The notes under the pieces: generated by a model
What the model saw: only the letters and a program-made list of their open reading frames with translations
Told to the model about the DNA's origin: nothing
Database searches by the model: none
Shown here: positions 36,430-47,941 of the stretch, one piece after another
Position numbering within the stretch: the first letter of the stretch is position 1
Layout of the letters: every line of letters starts with the position of its first letter
DNA from: Chrysophaeum taylorii
Lineage: Eukaryota; Sar; Pelagophyceae; Pelagomonadales; Pelagomonadaceae
DNA length: 64,000 bases
Assembly (NCBI GenBank): GCA_029834535.1
Contig: JAQMWT010000342.1
Span: 1 to 64,000 of the forward strand
Direction of reading: 5' to 3'
Translations under genes and position numbers: made by a program

Positions 36430-37399
36430 CGCGGTGGGTGGTCAGGATGATTTTCCTTCAGTCGACGCACGCAGTCCCACCACCACACCTTGGAAAAAAA
36501 ACCTGGTTGTTGATCGTCCACGTTTGGTGCCGGGCGTGTTCCACGTCACAACATCGACGTCGCAATCGGCTCGTTCTTGTGAACTTCCTCCTTCTGTTAA
36601 CACCGCGTTTAAATTCCTCCTCATCATCAACATTATCCTCCACCTCCAGGTAGTGCGGCTCGACTTGGCTCATCAGCAGCAGACGGGGTCAGGGTCAGGC
36701 CGTCAGCCAAAGTGAATGAACGTGAAGTGAACATTGGACTTGGGACGAAAAAAATTTTCACCAAATTCAGCGAACCTAGTGAAGTGAGCCCAGTGAATTC
36801 CCAACGCTGAAAAGCTATACGATTCCCTCCTCCTCACGCTGTCTCGTCGGACCAATCACGTCATCCCCGGCTCGCCTCACAAAACACTCAGGGCTCTCAC
36901 CATTTCGGATCATTTCGGATCGCCAATGCATCATGTGCATCTCACGACACGCGATACTAAGCCATCGGATGATTCCACTAGTGATCTTGCCGACGAACAC
37001 GAGGCGCATCCGGTGATGACGAACCGTTCCGCGACATCATTCAGGGCGCCTTCGATACTCTCGCTGACGACTCGTCTGATCACGAACCGCATGCCACGCG
37101 CGCCGAACCGTCGAGGATCCAAAAAGCGTCGATCCACGTCGGGATCTCGCGGGTGGTAACAAAGCGAAAGCCGAGACAGTCCTGTCCGACCTCCCTCGCT
37201 TCGCACGAGACCCCGAAGACAACCCATCGACACGGAGATCGATGCATTTCTTGCAGCCGACGGTTCGTTGGAATACGATGACGACGGCGTTGACGACACG
37301 AGCCCGCACACCTTCAGCATCCTCCCTAGTCATCACATTTGACCCGCTCTCAACGCACGCAGCAGCCTGGAGATGGTCCCGACGTAAAATCCGGTGAAT

Positions 37400-38330
37400 A
37401 TTCACCTGACCGGATATTATTCGAGTTAAAAGGGATGTCGGATGATGAGAAATGCATGCACCTGGAAGGTATCATCAAAGAATTCGATGGTATTATATAT
37501 CACCGACAAAGGAGTCATACGACTATCCCTCGTACCAGAAAGCAGATCCGCGCTTCCTACTCGCTTGGTCCTCAAAGTAAAAAAAAAGGAAAATTTTAGC
37601 GCATATCTCAAACACAAAGCCAGATGTGTGGTCAAATGCTTTTCCTGGCTCGACTCGGACTCGACTTCTACACAGTGTATACTCACCGACAACAATGTCG
37701 TGGCCGCAACACGCTAATCGCTGTTGCCACGGCTGCATGCGCATCATTGTGATGAACCACAAGCATTCATCCAGAAAAGTCTTATTGGGTGCATCTTCAA
37801 AGAGGTATACAACAAATGAAGCCAGCGATCATCGAGAAATTTGGACACTAACCTAACTAACTAACTAACTAACTAACTTCAGACCTCTCCCGAGCATGGG
37901 AGCCAGGCCGGACCGACAGGAGCCAGTCCGGAATCACGGGCCTGTAGACGAGGAGCGCCGAAAAAAAGGTCGGTCGGCGGAGAGTGACCATCAAGCCTAA
38001 AGGCAAGAAAGCCTTTCTACTGATCAAAGCCCTCTACGGACTCCAATATAGCTCTCTTCTCGAAGCACTTGATGATGAACAAGTTCCTGACAGAAGACCT
38101 TGGCTTCACCTGCAGCAGGAATGATGCCACACGAATCAATAAGTGGTGTGCACCCACTGCGTTTGTCGATGACGTGTTGATAACAGGTACAGACACAGCG
38201 CTCATTCAAAAAAGTAAAAGACCGCACTCTTCAAAAGGATTTGGTGAGGGTTTTATATGGGCAGAAAACGTCAATCCTTTTTCTCAAATGTACGTACGAT
38301 TCGGTTAATAAGGGGGTGTTCACAACGAGC
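37400..38330 (+). pseudogene. pol: RT fragments of copia D
   Basis: Broken frames read LKGMSDDEKCMHLEGIIKEF, PTRLVLKVKKK, YLKHKARCVVK (as HKARLVL in A), then LIAVATAACAHHCDEPQAFIQ. After the SINE-like insert they read LLIKALYGLQ and AFVDDVLITG, the active-site block. Several frameshifts. Confidence 0.7.
37853..37996 (-). mobile_element. 5'-truncated SINE-like piece in copia D
   Basis: CTAACTAACTAACTAAC tail followed by the family 3' sequence (CTCCCGAGCATGGGAGCC, CCGGAATCACGGGCCTG), ending after ACCATCAAGC. An AAAAAAA expansion interrupts it at 37960. Confidence 0.75.
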
Positions 38331-38468
38331 GCTCGACACAAAGTCAGAGAGCTCCTCTCTAAACTCAATATTTGGGACAACTCTCGCCTAAACGTATCCC
38401 GCACCATTCAGATTTCAAAGACCGACAGAAGGTGACTCACACTTCGCTGACTCCTCTATAAGCAAAGA

Positions 38469-39782
38469 CAAGTGCAGGCTCCCCACACACACCCCCCTCT
38501 TAGCAGTCGACATTTAAAGACAAGCGCAGGCCAGTAAGTTCACCTAGTCCCAATCTCTAACCCCAGTAAGTTCACCTGGTCCCAATAAGTTCACCTGGTC
38601 AGTAAGTTCACCTAGTCCAAATCTCTAACCCCAGTAATTTCGGGGTAAACCCACTCGTGCTCACACCACTCCTTTGAGCTCGTCGCTCTCACCCCCGCCA
38701 ATCCAAGCTGCTTTGATCCGCACGCGCCGCCAACCCTTGAGTTTACTCTAAAACCCCCAGTAAGTTCACCTGGCCCCAGTAAGTTCACCTGGTCACTCAG
38801 TTCACCTAGTCCCAATCTCAAACCCCAGTAAGTTCACCTGGTCCCAGTAAGATCACCTACAGTGCGCGTGTAGATGCCGGGAGGGGGCTTATCGGTATTG
38901 CGCAGCACGTGTGGGGTAGGGTGGAGTCGTCGACTCAGAAGAGCATATCCTCGGGGTTGCCTGCTCGACAGAGAGCCACGTAGAGCTGGACGTGACAGAA
39001 GACGGGCTTGTGGGCAAGAGGACGCGGACCTTGCGGGGCGTCTGGCCCTGGCTCTTGTTGATCGTTTGGCGTCGGTGGGGCTTGAGGGATACAGGTTGGA
39101 GGAGCCTCGGTGACAACGACACGATCAATCATGTATCTGGTACCGTTGCAGTGGCCGTACGACGGGTCGAGGTTGCGAAGACTTTAAGCTCGCGATCAAA
39201 GTCAGCATGCCGTTGGTTGTCAGGGAGTTGAAAACTCGACTGTAAAGGGCGAGGCGTCGTCTTCCAAAAGACCCAACCTAGTCTGCCTAAAAGAACGCCT
39301 CGTCTCCGGGAAAAAAAGGCCGCGGTCATTCATGCGCGCGTTGTCAGCATCGACAACATCGTTTCGACGGGGCGTGAGAATGGCGCGCTGGGTAAAAGAG
39401 CCGCCGCGGGTCGTGGAAATAGTCTGCGAGGTCGCCGTAGACGGCTTGGAGGATCAATGTCTGGCTCGCGGGCCTACATGATCCTTACCCTAAATCGGGG
39501 GACAAACAAACTCGCCCCACGGGCGGGGCCCGTCCTCTCTTCGCCTGCCCCACGACTCGGCGATGACCCCGACTAGGTCCCGCGTACTTATCTCCGCCCG
39601 TCAGGCACATCCCTCCTACCCCACAAACCCACCCACGTCCTTCATGCTCCCCACACACACACAACCCCTTCTTAGCAGTCGACATTTAAAGACAAACATA
39701 CAAACTCTTAGCAGTCGACATTTAAAGACAAACAAACAAACAAACAGACAAACAGACAAACATCTGTCGATTAGTAGTTAGG
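38469..39782 (-). mobile_element. Helentron-like element, copy 3, with a second nested 3' end
   Basis: Read on the minus strand it starts CCTAACTACTAATCG (39782) after T and ends GGCCTGCGCTTG (38521) before T. Helicase remnants read RNLDPSYGHCNGTRYMI and KPVFCHVQLYVALCR. Directly beyond, 38469-38520 is a short piece joining the TTTAAATGTCGACTGC block straight to another CCTGCACTTG end. This indicates a strongly deleted Helentron into or next to which copy 3 inserted. Confidence 0.7.
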
Positions 39783-39789
39783 ACCAGAG

Positions 39790-40540
39790 ACTCTTTTCAA
39801 TCAGTGTGTGACTCACTGATATAGCATAACGGTCAGACCAGACATAACGACCATACTCAACCGCACCTGCAAAGGCATGTGCACTCGCCTGAACGGCTGC
39901 ACATGGTTTGGTGAGAAGTGGCGGATAGGTATTTATTTACACACAACCCCGGACCACGGATTGGTTTACAAAGTAGATGGCTCACCTATGTGTCATCTGA
40001 CATCATCAAAGTGCTGTACTCCAAATAAATACCCAGAACTGAAGAAGCATTTCGTCTTGCCAAATAATAGCCTTTAGTGATGCCGACTTCGCGGACTCTC
40101 AAGACACTCGCCTGCGATCCACGACTTGGTATTGTGTCAACGTATTCGACTGCCTTGTCTCGTGGTCCTCCTCCAAGCGACAGACCAAATCAACACTGCA
40201 CGCAGAGATCATCGCTGCTGCGTCCACCGCAGATGAAGCAGTATGGTTCTTATGGAATCGGTGCCATTTATGTTCGGGTTTCCCACCTGTCACGAGGTCC
40301 CAGCCATACAACCACTGCTAATTGACAACGAGGGAGCTGTATCGACAGTCAACCACCCAAAAAACACCACAACAGACAAAACACGCGGACTTCTAAGAAT
40401 CTTTCGCATTCGCGATTATCAGGGCGACCCGAGAGGGTCGCATACGCTGTTTCTGGTGTCCTACCAAGACAAACATAGCAGACCGACTTTTCTCCTCGAA
40501 GTTCCTAGAGACAGTAAAAATTCACCGTGCCCCTGGTAGA
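39790..40540 (+). pseudogene. RNase H of copia D
   Basis: Broken frames read AFSDADFADSQD, LVSWSSSKRQTKSTLHAEIIAA and DEAVWFLWNRC (copia RNase H core), then LLIDNEGAVSTVNHPK and LRIFRIRDYQ with an NIADRLFSSKFL end. These are the copia RNase H blocks in order. Stops and frameshifts are present. Confidence 0.75.
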
Positions 40541-40665
40541 GAATGATGGCAGTCGTAGTGTATTATTTATCGCCCTGTCCCTAACGACGACACAAAGAGT
40601 GTTCGACACAGAGATTTTGTTGGGTATGAGGGGGGGGGGGGTACTAACCCTAAATCAAATTTTCT
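40535..40665 (-). repeat. Third copy of the CTGTCCTC inverted-repeat family
   Basis: The reverse complement matches about 8275-8430 (TTAGGGTTAGTACCCC, GTGTCGAACAC, TTTGTGTCGTCGTTAG, CATTCTCTACCAG). It starts directly at the end of the RNase H of element D, in the orientation opposite to the 8050 copy. Confidence 0.65.
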
Positions 40666-41059
40666 AGCTCCTGTCAACCGTTGACTTTCCGCGACTCGCA
40701 GAACGATGATTCCTTGCGAACGTGGATCACAACAAGCAAAAGGACATCATCACGCACGAAGACGAAGGTTCATTTCGTGCTTATCTCAGTTCTTGGACAC
40801 TCCGCCGAACCTGCTCCTTTCATCACGACCTCTATGATCCATCCGCAAGTTCTCCGTCACACCACATGGTCAGCGAATGAAAAAAAACGACGCACCAGCA
40901 CCCGGATGGAGTCTTTTCATCAATTTTACGGACTCTGAAGAGTTCAAAATTCTTTGTTGCAGTTGAACTTCAAGTGGTTTTTTTGTCGAAATGGTATTTT
41001 TTATTATTGAACTTCAAGTTCAAGTACGCGCGCGTTGACGTGACAGCCGTGCGGCAGCA

Positions 41060-41247
41060 TGCGTACGACCTACGGGCGGGGCCCGTCCTCTCTTCGCCTG
41101 CCCCACGCCTCGGCGATGACCCCGACTAGGTCCCGCGTACTTATTTCCGCCCGTCAGGCACATCCCTCCTACCCCACAAACCCACCCACGTCCTTCATGC
41201 TCCCCCCACACACACAACCCCCTCTTAGCAGTCGACATTTAAAGACA
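41060..41247 (-). mobile_element. Internal fragment of the Helentron-like family
   Basis: Matches 39515-39690 nearly base for base (GGGCGGGGCCCGTCC to GTCGACATTTAAAGACA) without either terminus. Confidence 0.7.
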
Positions 41248-41340
41248 GCTGTTGTTGCCTCTACTTATGACCCAAAACGTCTTTCCTATACAACGTTTAC
41301 AAGCGATCCATAATGGATGTTCTAAAGCGATGCCAATTCG

Positions 41341-42096
41341 TTGTTGTTGAGCACACGGCGTCGTCCGAGCGCTTTCTCCGATGCTGCCGCTTTCTCCGAT
41401 GGAACGCGCAGATGCGGCTCGTGTGCATCTGCGGTACTGGAGACGCCGCGCCCCGTCGCGCGGAAGGCGCTTCAAAAACTCTGTGTCAGGCGCGTTTACG
41501 TCCCCGGATGCTGTGCAGGTCAACCACTATTCTTCCGCATCAGCCTACGCAGGATGGGCGTCCTTAATCGTCTGGATACGTGCCGCAACAGTCGTGTTCG
41601 TGCCGGCAGCCGTTCTTTCGACGCGCGGCCTCGTCACTCTACCCCGGCACTCGCAAGCGACGCTGTCGGCACGCGCGTCAAGATGACGGTGCTGCAGGGC
41701 TCTGTACGACGTCTTCTCCGGCAGTCTGTTCTCGCGTGCTCTGCCGCGGAGGTCACGGTGCGCTCGTACACTGTCGAAGAGGCAGCTCGGGTGCAGTGCT
41801 TCCAAGAGGCCTTGGTCGAGCGATGCTGTGGATCGCGGGTGCCGGCGCTCGGTCGAGGATACGCATCGCCGTTTGCCTGTTGGTGGCAAAAGTTACCGTC
41901 GTTTGTTCGGACCAAAAAGCTTCGTCGTGCTTTCGAGACGTTTGTTTTCAATGTTGCTCGGCGCTCGAATGTGGGGCTTGGTTGCCCTCATGCATGTTCG
42001 GTTTCCACTACTGCTGCCGTCTGTGTGCTGTTGTTTGTGGTCCTTCGTGTTGTTTTTTTCGTTTCTGTTGCCCTCATCCATTGTCTGAAGTCTTGA
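41341..42096 (+). CDS. Cys/Arg-rich ORF of 251 codons, unrecognised
   Basis: The longest open frame between 41300 and 42200. Its middle (LLRQSVLACSAAEVTVRSYTVEEAARVQC) looks protein-like, and a hydrophobic segment near the C-terminus (AAVCVLLFVVLRVVFFVSVAL) could be a membrane anchor. Overlapping frames are also open because of GC bias, so coding is uncertain. No family recognised. Confidence 0.33.
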   Translation: MLLSTRRRPSAFSDAAAFSDGTRRCGSCASAVLETPRPVARKALQKLCVRRVYVPGCCAGQPLFFRISLRRMGVLNRLDTCRNSRVRAGSRSFDARPRHSTPALASDAVGTRVKMTVLQGSVRRLLRQSVLACSAAEVTVRSYTVEEAARVQCFQEALVERCCGSRVPALGRGYASPFACWWQKLPSFVRTKKLRRAFETFVFNVARRSNVGLGCPHACSVSTTAAVCVLLFVVLRVVFFVSVALIHCLKS

Positions 42097-42621
42097 CCGT
42101 CATAACACGTAATATTATCACGATTTTGTGCCATACTATGACATATTATGTGATAATGTGATGGCTGTGACCATGTCATTATTATTGCGCAGGGTTCGTC
42201 TTACATTTAAGTCCTTCCGCTCGCGAAGACATGCGCTGACGAGCAGGCTTTGTACCACCACCACCGGAGGCGACGATAGTCGAGGACTTTTTTTGTTCCG
42301 CGGGCGGGGCGGCGCTTGGTTTCGTGAATGCCGAGCCACGCGCTCTGGCGGCACTCGGAGTCGACTGACGGAGCGCTGATGGTCTACGCGTACGGTGCGA
42401 AGTTAGCGTCCCGTGTCGACCTCGTGCAATGATTGGCAGACGAAAAAGTCATCATCGAATTGGCTTCGCTAAAGGCCACAGACGCTCCACGCGAGCCCTC
42501 CGTGCGACTACATTTGCGGCCTCTGCACGCAGGCCCGAAGGAGCGACATTGCCGCCGCAAATCTTGTTGAGGTCACTTGTCGAGCAGCAAGTCTTGTGTA
42601 GACATGGTTTTCGTATGTAGT

Positions 42622-43847
42622 CCTTACTACTAATCGACAGATGTTTGTCTGTCTTTAAATGTCGACTGCTAAGAGGGGGGTTGTTTGTCTGTCTGTTTGT
42701 CTTAACTACTAATCGACAGATGTTTGTCTGTTTGTTTGTCTGTCTGTCTGTCTGTAAATGTCGACTGCTAAGAGGGGGGTGTGTGTGTGGGGAGCATGAA
42801 GGATGTGGGTGGGTTTGTGGGGTATGAGGGATGTGCCTGACGGGCGGAGATAAGTACGCGGGACCTAGTCGGGGTGTCTGTCCCTCGATTTAGGGTAAGG
42901 ATCAGGTAGGCCCGCGAGTCAGCCAGGCATTGATCCCCAAGCCGTCTACGGCGACCTCGCAGACTGTTTCCACGACCCGCGGCGGCTCTTTCAGCGCGCC
43001 ATTCTCACGCCCCGTCGAAACGATGTTGTCGATGCTGACAACGCGCGCATGAATGACCGCGGCCTTTTTTTCCCGGAGACGAGGCGTCGGAGTTCTTTGC
43101 GGCTGACTAGGCTGGGTCGGAAGACGACGCCTCGCTCTTTACAGTAGAGTTTTCAACTCCCTGACAACCAACGGGATGCTGACTTTGAGCGCGAGCTTAA
43201 GGTCTTCGAAACCTTGACCCGTCGCACGGCCACTGCAACGGTACCAGATACATGATCGATCGTGTCGTTGTCACCGAGGCTCCTCCAACCTGTATCCCTT
43301 AAGGCCCGCCTACGCCAAACGATCAACAAGAGCCAGGGCCAGACGCCCCGCGAGGTCGGCGTCCTCTTTCCCAAGCCCGTCTTCTGCCACGTCCAGCTCT
43401 ACGTGGCTCTCTGTCGATCGGCATCCCCGAGGATATACTCATCTGGGTCGACGACTCCACCCTACCCCACACGTGCTGCGCAATACCGATAAGCCCCCTC
43501 CCGGCGTCTACACGCGCACTATAGGTGAACTTACTGGGACCACGTGAACTTACTGGGGTTTGAGATTGGGACTAGGTGAACTGAGTGACCAGGTGAACTT
43601 ACTGAGACCAAGTGTGAACTTACTGGGGCTTTTAGAGTAAAGGGTTTTTAGAGTAAACTCAAAGGTTGGCGGCGCGTGCGGATCAAAGCAGCTTAGATTG
43701 GCGGAGGCGAGTGCGACGAGCTCGAAGGAGTTGGTGTGAGCTAGGTGAACTTACTGACCAGGTGAACTTATATGAAACTTACTGGGACCAGGTGAACTTA
43801 CTGGGGTTAGAGATTGGGACTAGGTGAACTTACTGGCCTGCACTTGT
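42622..43847 (+). mobile_element. Helentron-like element, copy 4
   Basis: Starts CCTTACTACTAATCG after T (42621) and ends GGCCTGCACTTG before T. A second start motif at about 42701 shows a nested or tandem 5' end. It has the best helicase text of the four: QTINKSQGQTPREVGV and KPVFCHVQLYVALCRSA (about 43320-43430), with CNGTRYMI upstream (43240). AGGTGAACTTACTGG units fill 43525-43840. Confidence 0.78.
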
Positions 43848-44270
43848 CTCGTTTAACTGAATGATATTAGATCGTGGCATTTATGAGTGGAGCATGCAGA
43901 GGAGGTGAGAGCGCTCGCGAGAAGCCTGTGTCGTCTTCTTGAGCCGCAAAAAGAGTGATGAGATGAGGGGTTTGGTGGTTTTTTAACGCCCTTATTTCAA
44001 GCGATTTTCGCGCTTGGGTGATACGTTCGGTTGTCTATTATAAATAGTGCCTGGCACTCGTGAAATGCAATTCTGGCCTATTGCTGCTCGGTATATGCAT
44101 TCTGGCCTATTGCTACTCGGTATATGGTTGCTTGCTGGGGACCCGCTACCTTCAAGGAGGGGGGGGGTGCGTGTCGAGTCAACGCGCAGACACCACAGAA
44201 TATTGTAACGCCCAAAAAAATAATAAGAGCCGAGTCCGTTATAATAAAAATAGGAGTTCATGACACTAGT

Positions 44271-44272
<2 letters not shown>

Positions 44273-44317
<45 letters not shown>
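44273..44317. repeat. (CA)n(GA)n microsatellite
   Basis: About 14 CA units followed by about 8 GA units. Confidence 0.9.
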
Positions 44318-44318
<1 letters not shown>

Positions 44319-44387
44319 TGAGAGATTGAGTTTGGAGGGTGCTACGGTGCTTAGTCCGAGCCCCCGAGCTAATCACGGACATACCCG

Positions 44388-44434
44388 ATGCTCCCCACAC
44401 ACACCCCCCTCTTAGCAGTCGACATTTAAAGACA
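44388..44434 (-). mobile_element. Short Helentron-family fragment
   Basis: GCTCCCCACACACACCCCCC to GTCGACATTTAAAGACA, an isolated piece of the internal block, as at 38480 and 47440. Confidence 0.6.
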
Positions 44435-44478
44435 TACCCGAAGTGGCAGCAGGTCCTTGAAGACCAAGTCCCGCCACA

Positions 44479-45388
44479 GTGACAGGTCGCTCCGCGCAAC
44501 CCAGACTCATCTCATCTGTCGGAGGAGGAGGCATAGCACGTGATGCTATGCTGAACTCTTTCACGGCCGCAGTTGATGGCTTGAGGGGTGTCGGAAGAGC
44601 AGAAGCTGTCGGCGTTGCGGTCGAAATTATCGCGCCCGGGTGGACCCCCATGACCAAGCAGGCCTGGTATCCGAGTGGTACGTGCCCCGACAACACTTCC
44701 TTGAAGACGGAGATAGGGCGGCGGGCTAAAATTCATTCTCGGAAAGGAAGCGCCGCGCGCCTCGAATTGGAACTGGCAGGCATTGGTTGACTGGCTGGCG
44801 AGGCACGAATTACCGAACGACGAGGACGACGACTGGAAGGAAGCCGGCGCCGACACCGCGTACACGGTCATACGGGGACCAGCTGCGCTCGGTGTTCCTG
44901 CCGTGCCGGTACGGACGCAGCCGTCGCACTCTCAGATCAGCCCGAAATAGCCGCCACCTCCTGCGACTCAGCACCGGGCCCGCCAGCACAGCCACCCGCG
45001 GATGGTCAACGACTTTGTCAAGCTGGGGACCGACTTTCTCTTGCGGGACCAGACGGCGACGCGGGCCGAGCCGGACGCTGAGGACACCAACTGGTTCTGG
45101 AAAAAGGCGGCCGCTGCCTTCAACAACACGCTCGACGCCAGCTCGACACGAACCTCTTCCTTAGCAAGAACGGCTAAAAACCCCGAGGATCTAACCGATC
45201 TCACTCCGTTCCCCAGCCCTGGCCATGTCGCCAGCGCCACCACGACCAAGAAAAAGTTTGCCGACGACCTGCGCGCCCATATGCGCCCATATGACCTCTG
45301 CGCCCCTCTGAACTCCCGTTCCCGACCAGAAAAAATGTGTATCTTAAAGCTATGCGCTCGCACGTTTTGGCGGACACACAGGGTTTAG
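44479..45388 (+). pseudogene. Candidate gene fragments, unrecognised
   Basis: Successive + frames look coding: 44479-44790 (LNSFTAAVDGLRGVG), then a frame with NWNWQALVDWLARHELPND ending near 44950, then 45002-45388 (VNDFVKLGTDFLLRDQTA, TNWFWKKAAAAFNN). The shifts between them suggest a decayed gene or missing splice sites. It may be the front part of the hAT gene that follows at 45838; this is inference. Confidence 0.33.
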
Positions 45389-45589
45389 GTGGACAACAGG
45401 CAGCGGTGTGGGCCCGTGGCGTGCCGCTGCGACCCGCTCGTCGCAATCCACGAGCGCAATGAGGCGATGACGTTTTACAACTCGCGAGACGGCCTCGAGC
45501 ATCCTTTTCCGCTCGAGCCTCCTCTTCCGCTCGCCGTCATCGAAGTACTTAGCAGATTTGACCATTTCGCTTTTAACTTTGCCCTCTCT

Positions 45590-45668
45590 GGTGGAGAACG
45601 GGTGCGCAAAGTTGCAAAAAAAGGGACTTAGCAAATTTTGCAACTTTAATCTGGTGGAGAACGGGCCT
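45590..45668. repeat. Palindrome flanked by a duplicated 14-mer
   Basis: AAAGTTGCAAAA and TTTTGCAACTTT form a 12-bp inverted repeat (about 45607-45650), flanked on both sides by TCTGGTGGAGAACGGG. No gene. It could be a tiny insertion with inverted ends. Confidence 0.6.
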
Positions 45669-45837
45669 TAAAGACTATTGAACAGCTTAAAACGTTTTTT
45701 ATAACGGGCCAAAATATAATTTCGTTTTATACTGGCATTATTATAATATTATATCGTTTCGTTTGTATTTTTTCAATTTTCGCTTTGAAAACCCTCTCAG
45801 AGCGTCAGTACTTGGTTGTCCAGTACTATTGAGAGGC

Positions 45838-47114
45838 GGCTGCGTCGACGAAGGTTGGTCGCAAAAAGAGCATCGTCACGGACTACGTCGTCAAGGGACC
45901 TACTAATTCCGAGAATCAAACGACGTATTCTTGTGCGGCGCATGGCTGCACCTATTCGAAGGAGACGCAGACATGGACGGCGTCGTACTGGGCGGATCAT
46001 ATTGTTGGGTGCAAGTTTACTACTGATGAGGTCAAAATCGCCGTCGCCAAGTCCACCAATACGACGAGGACGCGGGCCTTTTTGAGCACTATGGAGAACA
46101 GGGCCACGGAACTGGTGACGTGCGCCATGTCTGAATCGATCCCCTCTAAGCGAACAGCCGAGTCCGAGCCAGCCGCGAGCAGTAAGAGTAAGCAGGCCCG
46201 GGTCACCGACTGCTTTGACCGTTGTGGCGACGCGCGTGCACAGCGCATCACCGCGACGATCACCTAGTTCGTTGTCGGATGCGCTCTCCCGTTCTCCATC
46301 GCGGTAGGTTGGTCTCCTGGACTCGCTGCATATCTTCGCCTGGCTGGTAGACCCGTGCACAACGCCGACGTATGATGAGCTTTTTAACGTGACAGACTGG
46401 GAAGACGACGGCATCAAGATAATCGAGCGGTTCTACCCAGACTCTACTGATCACGAGGTGGCCTTCACCGAGCTCAAGCAGATCGCTCTCCTCCGGGGCC
46501 AGTGGGGCGCGCTCATCGAACGCAAGCAGTCCCTCATCAAACCTCCCGCCGACATGCGATTCAAGAAAACGTCCACCGAGCGCGAGATCTTCTAGCTGTC
46601 GCGGATGATGTCCGTCGCCGACGACTGGCGAATCACCGGAATCAAGCAATTCCCAAAGATCACCCCCATCGCCGTCCGCATCGACGAGATGACTGTCCAG
46701 TCTGCCGACGTCGAGCGAGTCTGCAAGACCCACAAGCTCATCCACACCAAGACGCGCAACCACCTCTACACCCTCACCGTCCATCGCCTTCTCTTTACCT
46801 ACGTCAACCTCCGCCTCCTCATCAAGTGCACCGAGGCGCTCGGCGACTTCCTCATGCAGACGTTGAGGAGCAACTGCCACGACGACGAGGACGAGCCCCC
46901 TCTCGACCAGCCGGGCGCTCCGACTACGAAGACCCAGCAGCAGTCAGTCACCGATGACGCCTCCTTCGTCGCCGCAGTGCTCGACGACCAGAGCATTTAT
47001 TTCCGAGACATAAATTTGGGCTGTTGGCTGTTGCTCACGTCCTTGTGCGAACGTGAGGGCCGCCGCTTCGCGTCGAGTGTGCTTATGGCGCTGGCATCGC
47101 GAGCGTTCGCGTGA
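45838..47114 (+). pseudogene. Transposase of a second hAT family
   Basis: Order on + : a BED-like finger (CAAHGCTYSKETQTW with ADHIVGC, about 45935-46015), a linker, then QARVTDCFDRC leading to a stop at 46265 and VVGCALPFSIAV. After a frameshift come LHIFAWLVDPCTTP and FYPDSTDHEVAFTELKQIA. The C-terminal dimerisation block is TVQSADVERVCKTHKLIHTK with RNHLYTL and LLFTYVNLRLL (46680-46820). These are the usual hAT landmarks. It is unrelated at sequence level to the hAT pair at 33160 and 53170. Element ends were not found. Confidence 0.75.
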
Positions 47115-47420
47115 CAACGCAGCGTGTGCGAGCATCTCGTTTGTCATCGCCGACTTGGTTGTCATCCCGCATCAGTTTCGCCGGTGGTGGTGAGAGCATT
47201 GTCGTCTTTGGTTTCGGTCGTGGCTGGTGTCTCACTAGGGATTTGCGCCGTTGTGTTCCGCGTCCTTGCATTGTGATCCTCGTATTCAGTGGACGTAGGT
47301 GCACGCTTCGCAAACCTCATGAGGGTTCCTTTCCGGGAGCAAGCGTCACCCGCCGTCCTCGATCGCAACCAATGGTTAGCGATCATAGGGTTAGGGCTTG
47401 TGTTGTGGCTAGCACCACCC

Positions 47421-47546
47421 AGACATTTACCTCCTTCATGCCCCCTACACACACCCCCCTCTTAGCAGTCGACATTTAAAGACAGACATTTACCTCCTTC
47501 ATGCCCCCCACACACACCCCCCTCTTAGCAGTCGACATTTAAAGAC
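47421..47546. repeat. 63-bp tandem repeat from Helentron internal sequence
   Basis: Two copies (47421 and 47484) of a unit running from AGACATTTACCTCC to GTCGACATTTAAAGAC; a third begins at 47547 and decays. A related ACCAGTCGACCTTTAAAGAT lies at 47890. Confidence 0.85.
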
Positions 47547-47941
47547 AGACATTTTCCTCGTACTAACAACTCCCGCACCCAAATAAAAATGTGAACAATC
47601 ATCCGGACAAAAAAATAAAATCGCGAAAGCGATTAGCGCGCACAAACATCCCGAAATTTTGTATTTGTACTAACAATTACGTCCGTTTCGGCGTCCGTTG
47701 TGAATACTTTTCAGTATGTGAGGACACCGGACACTCTAATCAGCGTGCACGAAGCCGGGGCTCAACTCGGGGTTAGCACGAAGAGTGTACATGGTGAGCG
47801 TGGCGTACGAAACCTAAACCCCACAAATTTGTGTGTTGTTTTTTACTGGAAAAAAAACGAAAAAAGAACAGGTTTAAACTACCCCTGTAAAAAAGCTTAC
47901 CAGTCGACCTTTAAAGATACCCTTGTAAAAAACCGAGAGGT

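Larger units (their letters stand above)
33160..36809 (-). mobile_element. hAT DNA transposon, copy A
   Basis: It begins CAGCGGTGGGAATT and ends GAATTCCCAACGCTG, matching copy B's ends as inverted repeats. Flanks AAGAGTTA and AAAAGCTA (33152-33159, 36810-36817) are a decayed 8-bp target duplication. It is co-linear with copy B (53170-55901) but longer, because a LINE is inserted at about 35299-35880 and there are small insertions. The transposase is coded on the minus strand and is broken. Confidence 0.85.
36810..40540 (+). mobile_element. Ty1/copia remnant, element D
   Basis: RT pieces lie at 37400-37850 and 38000-38330, and RNase H at 39790-40540, separated by a SINE-like piece and a minus-strand Helentron. 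It is diverged from A and B. The stretch 36900-37330 is Asp/Arg-rich decayed text like a copia linker. Confidence 0.65.

Noticed and set aside
47432-47546. Possible CRISPR-like repeat array
   Set aside because: Only two 63-bp tandem units without spacers; derived from Helentron internal DNA in a eukaryotic context.
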